Source: Candidatus Poseidonia sp.
GTDB taxonomy: Archaea > Thermoplasmatota > Poseidoniia > Poseidoniales > Poseidoniaceae
Assembly: GCA_016778305.1 (NCBI GenBank)
Contig: JADHPT010000004.1
Location: 57,311 to 121,310, forward strand
Direction: 5' to 3'
Length of the DNA: 64,000 nt
Below the pieces are notes generated by a model. It had not been told where the DNA came from, searched no databases, and saw nothing but the letters and a program-made list of their open reading frames with translations. Below, in pieces: positions 49,154 to 61,283 of this stretch (position 1 is the stretch's first letter; each line of letters starts with the position of its first letter). Made by a program: the position numbers and the translations under genes.

Positions 49154-49546
49154 ATGGCCAAACGACTCTCAAAGGCGCTTCGTGGGAAGCGTCGGTGGGT
49201 TGGCTTGGTCACTTCTCCAACCCTTCGGTCGCGCAGCGACATCGAGCGCAAGATCGACGAATTACAACAGGAAATCGATCTTTCAACCAAGCCTCGCTTG
49301 ATGGATTTTTTCCGTTCTGATTCGGAAACTTCACGCCTTTTTTGCGTTGAACATCTCGACGATGAGGACGAATTTGGACTGATGATTTTGCGTATTGCTC
49401 ACAAAGACACACCAGCATTCCGAGCAGCACTTTCTGAGTCTGCAGGCCTTGAGAAGTACGGAATGAGGACCTATACAACCAGCGGAAAGATTCGTTTGGT
49501 GAGGCAACGCATGGGAATTGCCAAAGCCAAACGCCACAACGGTTGA
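49154..49546 (+). CDS. Ribonuclease P protein component 2-like (Pop5 family)
   Basis: 130 residues from ATG 49154 (an upstream ATG at 49103 exists but adds an unlikely extension). A basic N-terminus KALRGKRRWVGLVTSPTLRS, then alpha/beta strands LFCVEHLDDEDEFGLMILRI and the late RTYTTSGKIRLVRQRM resemble the Pop5/Rpp14 family, which assists the catalytic RNA of RNase P in tRNA 5' maturation. The match is by pattern and only moderate. It stands alone between two unrelated genes. Confidence 0.55.
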   Translation: MAKRLSKALRGKRRWVGLVTSPTLRSRSDIERKIDELQQEIDLSTKPRLMDFFRSDSETSRLFCVEHLDDEDEFGLMILRIAHKDTPAFRAALSESAGLEKYGMRTYTTSGKIRLVRQRMGIAKAKRHNG

Positions 49547-49583
49547 ACATTACTTTGATGTTCTGCATCCGACTCGGTAAACC

Positions 49584-50087
49584 ATGGGAGGAGGAGGAGC
49601 TGCTCCAAAAATGAAGATGAGCGATGCGCTCATCCTGACTGGCGTGACCATCCTCGTGGGCTCCTTATTCATGCACGGGTGGGTCACACCCATCCAAATC
49701 AACGGCGAAGATCCACCCTATACCAACGGTGCTTCGATGATGAAAGGCGACGTCTTCCTCATTGATCTCACTGTGGCAAATGAGTCCACCGTTCGTTTTG
49801 TATTGTACGATGAAAATGAAAACACCATTGACGCCGAAACCGTTACCTTGGCGGGCGGCGAACAAAGTGAGAAACGTTTTGAGATTACGGATGGTGGATA
49901 TTACACCTACGAGATTGACACAAAAGGTGGGGATGCTACCCTTGAAGTGGACATTGAACGGAAGTACATGATCGACATGCTCCCCTTCCCGATTGGTGGC
50001 TTTTTGCTTGCCTATGGACTCTACCAGAGAGATGATGAAGAGAGCGAGGATCAGCCCGAAGTACTCGACGCAGAATTAGATACCTGA
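49584..50087 (+). CDS. Two-span membrane protein with extracytoplasmic beta domain
   Basis: 167 residues from ATG 49584. A Gly-rich start, then a TM (about 14-32), a beta-rich outside domain (VFLIDLTVANESTVRFVLYD, EKRFEITDGGYYTYEID), another TM (about 132-150) and an acidic tail. No known family. It overlaps the convergent methyltransferase-biotin ligase gene by 12 bases at the 3' end. Confidence 0.55.
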   Translation: MGGGGAAPKMKMSDALILTGVTILVGSLFMHGWVTPIQINGEDPPYTNGASMMKGDVFLIDLTVANESTVRFVLYDENENTIDAETVTLAGGEQSEKRFEITDGGYYTYEIDTKGGDATLEVDIERKYMIDMLPFPIGGFLLAYGLYQRDDEESEDQPEVLDAELDT

Positions 50088-51554
50088 CCAAACCAATGCG
50101 TCCGGGTCGTCCACGAGAAGGTCGGTTTTACGCCCATTAACGTACAATTGGCCTTCCTCATTGAGGCCCGAATAATGCACTGTTTCCTTCCTATAGATGA
50201 GGGGTCCAAGGCAAAATTCTGCCTTTTGCACCTCGGTGTTGATGCCATCGGCATGAAATCGGTGTTCACCCAGGCAGGCATTCACCGTTGTATCGAAAAG
50301 AGATGCTACCATTGCGTGCAAACTTTCCATGAGTTCATGATGACTGACCTTCGGCAGGAGTTCGATGAGTGAACCATAGGGTTGGGCAGCAACGAGGTTG
50401 AGACCTAAACCGAGAACGATACGGTGATTCTTGCCCGAAGACCGTGCTTCGAAGAGAATACCTCCAAATTTTTGCCAGCCGTTGGAAGACCGAAGAAATA
50501 AATCATTGGGCCATTTCAAGCAGATAGCCCCAGAACTCTCAACCAAGTGGCTGCTCAAGAGGAGGCGTACATGATGACCCACGAGTAATTGATGCATGGT
50601 TGAATGGGCCATGCCGCCACTTAATGCCACCACCCATGATGCCATGACGGCTTGTGACGGAGAAGTCCATGACCGCCCTCGCCTCCCCCTGCCTTTGGAT
50701 TGATGATCGGCGCTGGCCCGTGAACCAAGACCGTGAGGGGAATTGAGGAGGTAGGCATTGGTGCTTTCGAGGGTTGGGAAGTGTTCGACCTTTGCCTCCG
50801 GAAATGGACGCCAAAGGGCGAGAGCGCTGAGAACTTCACCTTCTTCAAATTGACATTGCCCCACGACACGTGCTGCAAAGCCCTTACGCCAAGCAAGCGG
50901 CAGTGCCTGCTCGCCGATACCGAGATTTGAGACAATGACGTATGCGCGACCTCGGGGGCGAAGGAGCTGACCCGCCTCGAGAAGGTTGAGAAAACGAGCG
51001 TACAATCCGATTTCATCGGTGTCGATCATCGCTGCCTCTTCGAGGGGGCCGAGTACTGGTTCGCCTGGCTTCGGGGGATTGAGATAAGGCATGTTCCACA
51101 TCACGACATCGTAGAGTTCGTCGCCCATCCACTGTTGCGGAAGACCATCCTGAAACGGACCTGGCCCGCCCTCCCGCACTCGTATTGCGTAGCCATATTT
51201 TTCTGCGTGGCCCATAGTGCAAGCAACCGCATAAGGATTGATGTCACATGACGTAACCGACCAGCCCATACTAGCCGCAAAAAGAGATATCGCACCTGCC
51301 CCACAGCCTATTTCAAGCGCTTTGGTTGTTGAAGGAAGGTGGGCTTTGTTGATGACCTCAGCGAGAAGATTTGTGTCTTCTCGAGGCCCGTAAACAGTGG
51401 GTGGAAGTTCGAAGTCAAACCGCTGACCGATGGGAGAGTTCCAATACACCGATTGAGGCGGGCGATTGAGGCGGTCAATTTCTGCCTCGGCATCAGCCTC
51501 GCCGAATTGATGAGGCCCTCTCATGAATCCCTCGAAGGGCACTCCCACCATCAT
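50076..51554 (-). CDS. Fused HemK-like methyltransferase and biotin-protein ligase
   Basis: 492 residues from ATG 51554. Residues 1 to about 250 are a class I SAM-dependent methyltransferase: SAM loop EIGCGAG (81-87), acidic CDINPYAV, and NMPY (154-157) in place of the NPPY found in N5-glutamine methyltransferases. Residues about 255-492 are a BirA-type ligase: ESTNAYLL, GRGRRGRSW (biotinoyl-AMP loop), KWPNDL and GGILFEA, plus a C-terminal SH3-like part (QLYVNGRKTDLLVDD). The ligase would biotinylate the carrier encoded at 28597-29007. Fusing it to a methyltransferase is unusual. The methyltransferase substrate could be a release factor or other protein. Confidence 0.85.
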   Translation of the reverse strand: MMVGVPFEGFMRGPHQFGEADAEAEIDRLNRPPQSVYWNSPIGQRFDFELPPTVYGPREDTNLLAEVINKAHLPSTTKALEIGCGAGAISLFAASMGWSVTSCDINPYAVACTMGHAEKYGYAIRVREGGPGPFQDGLPQQWMGDELYDVVMWNMPYLNPPKPGEPVLGPLEEAAMIDTDEIGLYARFLNLLEAGQLLRPRGRAYVIVSNLGIGEQALPLAWRKGFAARVVGQCQFEEGEVLSALALWRPFPEAKVEHFPTLESTNAYLLNSPHGLGSRASADHQSKGRGRRGRSWTSPSQAVMASWVVALSGGMAHSTMHQLLVGHHVRLLLSSHLVESSGAICLKWPNDLFLRSSNGWQKFGGILFEARSSGKNHRIVLGLGLNLVAAQPYGSLIELLPKVSHHELMESLHAMVASLFDTTVNACLGEHRFHADGINTEVQKAEFCLGPLIYRKETVHYSGLNEEGQLYVNGRKTDLLVDDPDALVWSGI

Positions 51555-51678
51555 CCTATGCCCGTGTCAACCAGTAGAAATGTACAAATTTCGGCTGATG
51601 GAACACTTCTTAGGGGAGTCATCTGTATCATCCCCATCGGCAGGGTGCGGAGCGCATGGCTCAATCGCATCCCGAAAC

Positions 51679-51687
51679 GTATAAGAA
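51679..51687 (+). promoter_or_regulatory. TATA-like element upstream of tRNA-Lys
   Basis: CGTATAAGA, about 44 bases before the tRNA 5' end, in the 172-base gap between the ligase and tRNA-Lys genes. Start of transcription would be near 51710, leaving a short 5' leader for RNase P to remove. Confidence 0.35.
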
Positions 51688-51726
51688 CACCATGTTGTTC
51701 GGACGGAGAGCCCAAGTTGCTACATT

Positions 51727-51800
51727 GGGCCTGTAGCTCAGTCAGGTAGAGCGTCGGACTTTTAATCCGATGGTCGCGGGTTCGAACCCCGTCAGGCCCG
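51727..51800 (+). tRNA. tRNA-Lys (anticodon TTT)
   Basis: 74 bases with the full cloverleaf. Acceptor GGGCCTG (51727-51733) pairs with CAGGCCC (51793-51799), followed by a G discriminator. TA at positions 8-9, D arm with GCTCAGTCAGGTAGAGC, anticodon stem TCGGA/TCCGA with loop CTTTTAA (anticodon TTT), and T arm with the GTTCGAAC-type loop. CCA is not encoded. No intron. It lies 51 bases upstream of rpoH on the same strand. Confidence 0.96.
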
Positions 51801-51851
51801 CCTGACAACGCTACAGGCGCTTCGTAGTAGGGCGTTTACGGGGGTAATGAA

Positions 51852-52502
51852 ATGGTAGTGAAGAGTGCAACAAAAAAGCGGTTAATGGAACTCGGCGTCT
51901 CCGAAGAATACGCCCACAAACTCGCTACCGACCGTAACATGACCGACATCAAGAACATGTCTCACGACGATGTCGCATCAACACTTGGTATTTCCAAAGA
52001 TGCCGAGGAATTCATCACCACCATGCAAATCATTGCTGAACAAGGCTCCCGCCGCCGAGCAGCAAAAAAGAGCACGAAGATCACCATTCGAGCAAAAGCC
52101 GTTGACGATATGGACCGCCCAGAGATTACTTCGCGGTTCAACGCCCTCAACCACGAACTTGTCCCCCACCAAGAACTCGTTGGTCCAGCCAACCTACCTC
52201 CAGAGGAACTCCTCGCCATCGAAACCGAAGAACTCGCCCCGTGGCGAATGATTCAGCCAGACCCCGAAACTGGCGAGGACCGCTTGGCCAAGGAACTCTT
52301 GCCCAAGATCCTCATTACCGATCCTGTTGTCCAGGTCATCAAAGAAGTTGCCGAATCAGAAGACAACGCCTATCTCCAAGCAAATCCAGACCACAAGCCG
52401 TTGGCTGCTGGCTGGATTGCCGACCGTGTGCTGAAGGTCATTCGCCGCTCCCCGTCGGCCGGCCAAAGCATTGCGTACCGGCTCATTGTGGAGGGGAACT
52501 GA
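51852..52502 (+). CDS. rpoH: RNA polymerase subunit H (Rpb5-like) with extra N-terminal domain
   Basis: 216 residues from ATG 51852; ordinary archaeal RpoH has about 80. The C-terminal part is Rpb5-like: NHELVPHQELV, LAKELLPKILITDPVVQVIK and the end VIRRSPSAGQSIAYRLIVEG, with an insertion of about 15 residues (AESEDNAYLQANPDHKP) in the middle. The first ~62 residues are an additional helical domain (SATKKRLMELGVSEEYAHKL and on to DAEEFITTMQII), nearly the same as the N-terminus of RpoA'' at 59320. It looks like a helix-hairpin-helix or SAM-like unit. First of the rpoH-B-A'-A'' operon, 12 bases before rpoB. Confidence 0.95.
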   Translation: MVVKSATKKRLMELGVSEEYAHKLATDRNMTDIKNMSHDDVASTLGISKDAEEFITTMQIIAEQGSRRRAAKKSTKITIRAKAVDDMDRPEITSRFNALNHELVPHQELVGPANLPPEELLAIETEELAPWRMIQPDPETGEDRLAKELLPKILITDPVVQVIKEVAESEDNAYLQANPDHKPLAAGWIADRVLKVIRRSPSAGQSIAYRLIVEGN

Positions 52503-52514
52503 GGAGAGGGTACC

Positions 52515-55500
52515 ATGCAGGAAATTATTCAATCATTTTTTAAAGAACGAAGTTTGGTTAACCACCAGCTTGCATCATACAACGACTGTATCCCCGCATC
52601 AGAGTCTGCTCTCTCTCGCATGGAGCAAATCATTCGCAACATCCGTGTTGGAACCGATGAAGACTTCGACGACGACGAAGGAGGATACATCAAACTCGAC
52701 GTTGCCGAACAAGACATTGTTATTCGTCTGAAGAATGTCAAACTCGGCCAGCCCACTGTCAAGGAAGCAAACGGCGCGCTCAACCCGTCCACTCCAATGG
52801 AATGCCGCCTACGCAAGCTGACCTACATGTCTCCTGTCACCATCGACTTTACTATCAAGCGAAACGGTGTCCCATCCCCTACCGAAACCAACGTTGCTGT
52901 CGGCAACATGCCGATCATGGTTCGCTCAGAGCGTTGCAACCTCCACGCTAAGCACATTGCAGGCGACCGTGTCCTCAGCCCCACAACATCCGATGAAGAC
53001 AAATCTACCTGGCACAAAATGCTTCGCAAGAAAGGCGAAGACCCGCTTGACCCAGGTGGCTACTTCATCATCAACGGAACCGAGCGTGTTCTCATTTCCA
53101 TGGAAGACCTTGCACCCAACCGCGTCACTGTTGAAATCAACAAGCGCTACGCCAAGCAAACTGAAGTCGCTAAGATTTTCTCTCAGAAAGATGGTATGCG
53201 CAAGCCGCTCACCGTTGAGAAGCGCCGTGATGGTATGCTCATGGTCAAAATCAGTACTGCTGGCACCACCGCAATCCCTGTCGTCATGCTCATGCGTGCA
53301 CTCGGAGTTGAAAACGATCAGCAAATTTTCCAGGCTATCGCTGGAAACACAGATTCATTCAAGTTCATCGTAGCAAACATCAACGAAGTCAACGATAACG
53401 AAGAGTACAAAGTGGTGACCACTGAAGAAAGCCACCAATGGCTCGAAAAGAAATTCGCAGCTGGCCAACAAAAGGAATACCGAGAAGCACGTGTCAGCCA
53501 AATGCTTGACCGTGAATTGCTACCTCACCTTGGCGACAGCGCTGAAGACCGTGAGAAGAAGGCTATCTACCTCGGCCGCATCGTCCGTCAGGTTCTTGAA
53601 ATGGCCATTGAAGGCCGTGACCCGAACGACAAGGACCACTACGCCAACAAGCGTGTTCGCCTTGCAGGTGACCTGATCGAAGACTTGTTCCGTGTCTCAG
53701 CAGGACAACTCGCCCGTGACCTTAAGTATCAACTTGAGCGACACCACAACCGCAAGCGTGAACTCAAAATTACATCTTGTCTTCGACCCGATGTTCTCAC
53801 ATCAAAAATCATGCACGCTCTTGCTACAGGAAACTGGGTTGGTGGACGTTCTGGAGTCAGCCAATTGCTTGACCGAACGACCTACCTTGCAGCCCTTTCT
53901 CACATGCGCCGTGTTACCTCTCCGTTGGTACGAAGTCAACCTCACTTTGAAGCTCGTGACCTGCACCCAACACAGTGGGGACGACTCTGCCCCAACGAGA
54001 CTCCTGAAGGTCAAAACTGTGGTTTGGTCAAGAACGCTGCCCAAATGATTGACATCTCCGAAAACATTGACGAGGTTGAAATTCGCGAGCGCCTTGACGA
54101 ACTTGATGTCTACCAGCCTGATGATTGGACCGATGGTGACCGAATTCACGTCAACGGTGACATTTACGGTATTCACAAGCGTGGTGTCAAACTCGTTGAG
54201 CACTTCAAGTCTGCACGCCGTCGTGGTGTGATTCCATCCGAAGTATCAATTCGTCACGATGCTGAGAACAAGGATATTTTCATCAACACTGACAAAGGCC
54301 GTATCCTTCGACCGCTCTTGATTCTCTACGGCGGAGCACCCCGTTTGACACAAGACCACCTCGTACGCCTCAACAACGGTGAGATGAACTTCCGTTCGCT
54401 CATCATTGAAGGCGTCGTCGAATGGGTCGATGCTGAGGAAGAAGAAGACCTCTACATCGCTCCACGACCCTTCATACTCCCTGAGATGGTTCCAGAAGGC
54501 GACTCCGCTGGTCTCGCCGGACGGGTCATCAAGCACGAAGACATTGAATGGATGAATCTCGGTCAACCTCAAGCAGAAATCGCTCATCTTCGCGCCAACG
54601 TTTGCTTGCCGAACGGACAGTGGAAAACCACTGAGTTTGACGTACCTTTGGAATACACTTCGGAACACACGCACTGCGAGATCGACCCACAACTCGTCCT
54701 CGGTGTCTGTGCTTCACTCATCCCATACCCCGAGCACAACTCAACCCCTCGTGTCACAGGCGGTACGGCAATGGTCAAGCAATCTCTCGGTCTGCCCAGT
54801 GCAAATTACCGCATGCGCCCCGACACACGAGCACACATCTTGCACTACCCGCAACGCTCCATCACCAAAACACGCGCCATGGCTACAACAAACTTCGATG
54901 ACCGCCCCGGTGGTCAAAACTTCATCGTGGCCATCATGTCCCTCCACGGATACAACATGCAAGACGCTGTTATCATGAACAAGGGGTCCATCGACCGTGC
55001 ACTCGGACGCTCGACCTTCAACCGAACCTACAACGCAGAACGCCGTCGCTTCCCTGGTGGTCAAGTTGAAGAAATCGAAAAGCCCGGCAGTTCCAAGCAG
55101 GAAATCAAGGGACTCAAGACTCCTGAAGCCTACATGCATCTTGAAGCAGATGGATTGCCGATTCCTGAAACATCTCTTGAGGGTGGCAATGTTTTGGTCG
55201 GAAAGACCAGTCCTCCACGCTTCCTCGAAGAAACATCTGGTGGCGCCTTCTTGATGGCTCAAGAACGCCGTGAATCATCCATGCTTGTTCGCCACGGCGA
55301 GAAAGGATGGGTCGACAACGTCTACGTGACAGAATCACTTGATTCTGGTCGCCTCGTCCGTGTCATGGTTCGAAGCCACAAAGTTCCTGAAGTGGGTGAC
55401 AAATTTGCATCCCGTCACGGACAAAAAGGTGTCATTGGACGCTTGGTGAACCAAGAAGACATGCCGTTCACTCAAGACGGTGTGGTTCCTGACCTCATCA

Positions 55501-56128
55501 TCAACCCTCACGCCATTCCGTCAAGAATGACCGTCGCACACGTTCTCGAAATGATCGGCGGTAAAGTCGGTGCTATGGAAGGACGTCGTATCGACGGTAC
55601 AGCATTCCGTGGTGAGAAGGAATCCAGTCTGCGTGACGGATTGGTTCGCAACGGTATGGACCACACTGGCCGTGAAATGATGATCAACGGAGAAACTGGC
55701 GAAGCATACCCCGCCGATATCTTCATCGGATGTATCTTCTACCAGCGACTTCACCACTTGGTGAGTTCCAAGATCCACGCTCGTTCTCGTGGCCGTGTTC
55801 AGGTCCTCACCCGCCAGCCAACCGAAGGTCGTGCCCGACAAGGTGGTCTTCGATTCGGTGAAATGGAACGTGACTGTCTGATCGCACACGGTGCATCAAT
55901 GGTCATCAAAGACCGTTTGTTGGACGAATCCGACGGTATTGACATGTACGTCTGTGCTCAATCAGGTCACATTGCTTGGTACGACCCCAAGCGTGGTACC
56001 TACGTCAGCCCGATACACGGGGATGGCGCTGAAGTCTACAAGGTGCAGACTTCATATGCATTCAAGCTCCTCCTAGACGAAATGAAAAGTTTAGGAGTGG
56101 CCATGCGCCTTGAACTGGAGGATCGAAA

Positions 56129-56132
<4 letters not shown>
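52515..56132 (+). CDS. rpoB: DNA-directed RNA polymerase subunit B (unsplit)
   Basis: 1205 residues from ATG 52515, the unsplit second-largest subunit. Clear motifs include GYFIINGTERVLISMEDLAPN, HPTQWGRLCPNETPEGQNCG, NKGSIDRALGRSTF, KVPEVGDKFASRHGQKGV and the C-terminal YAFKLLLDEMKSLG. The C-terminal zinc ribbon of archaeal and eukaryotic B subunits is degraded: Cys1147 remains but the next ligand positions are Ser1150, Ser1165 and His1168, so zinc binding there looks lost. Overlaps rpoA1 by four bases. Confidence 0.97.
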
Positions 56133-60882
<4,750 letters not shown>

Positions 60883-60927
60883 AGTTCCAACCATGAGAAA
60901 CACATGTGGAGAATGGAGGAATAAAAA

Positions 60928-61227
60928 ATGGATCTAAGCCGACAATTGAAAAATGCAATCGCAACAGGAAACCTGTTGTTTGGACAACGCCAAGCGAAAG
61001 ATGCTTGTGAAGAAGGTGAAGCTAAAATGATCATCGTGGCAGCAAATTGCCCCGAAGATTACTTGGATGCTCTACGGGCATCTCACCCTGAAGTAACGAT
61101 GCACCGTGCCCGCATGGTCAACCGTGAATTGGGCATTGCCTGTGGTAAACCCTTCTCAGTTTCAACCATCACCGTTTTGGATGCAGGAGACAGCGAATTG
61201 TTGTCCCTTGATTCAAACATCGAGTGA
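60928..61227 (+). CDS. rpl30e: Ribosomal protein eL30
   Basis: 99 residues from ATG 60928, with GGAGGAA about seven bases upstream as a strong ribosome-binding site. Small RNA-binding protein of the large subunit: LKNAIATGNLLFGQRQ (family 'GKv..G...t.ka' region, here slightly changed), AKMIIVAANCPEDY and the conserved NRELGIACGKPFSVSTITVL. It follows the RNA polymerase genes, as in other archaea, but the usual next genes nusA, rps12 and rps7 are missing and a secreted protein gene follows instead. Confidence 0.92.
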   Translation: MDLSRQLKNAIATGNLLFGQRQAKDACEEGEAKMIIVAANCPEDYLDALRASHPEVTMHRARMVNRELGIACGKPFSVSTITVLDAGDSELLSLDSNIE

Positions 61228-61246
61228 GTCTGTTCAAACGAAGCAA

Positions 61247-61266
61247 CAAAGGCTTGATGGCCTTTG
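61247..61266 (+). terminator. Hairpin after the RNA polymerase/eL30 operon
   Basis: CAAAGGC, loop TTGATG, GCCTTTG gives a perfect seven-base-pair stem, 19 bases after the rpl30e stop. No U-run follows, so it may act as an RNA 3' stabiliser rather than a terminator. The next gene starts 17 bases later. Confidence 0.35.
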
Positions 61267-61283
61267 ATGAATAGCAACGAATC

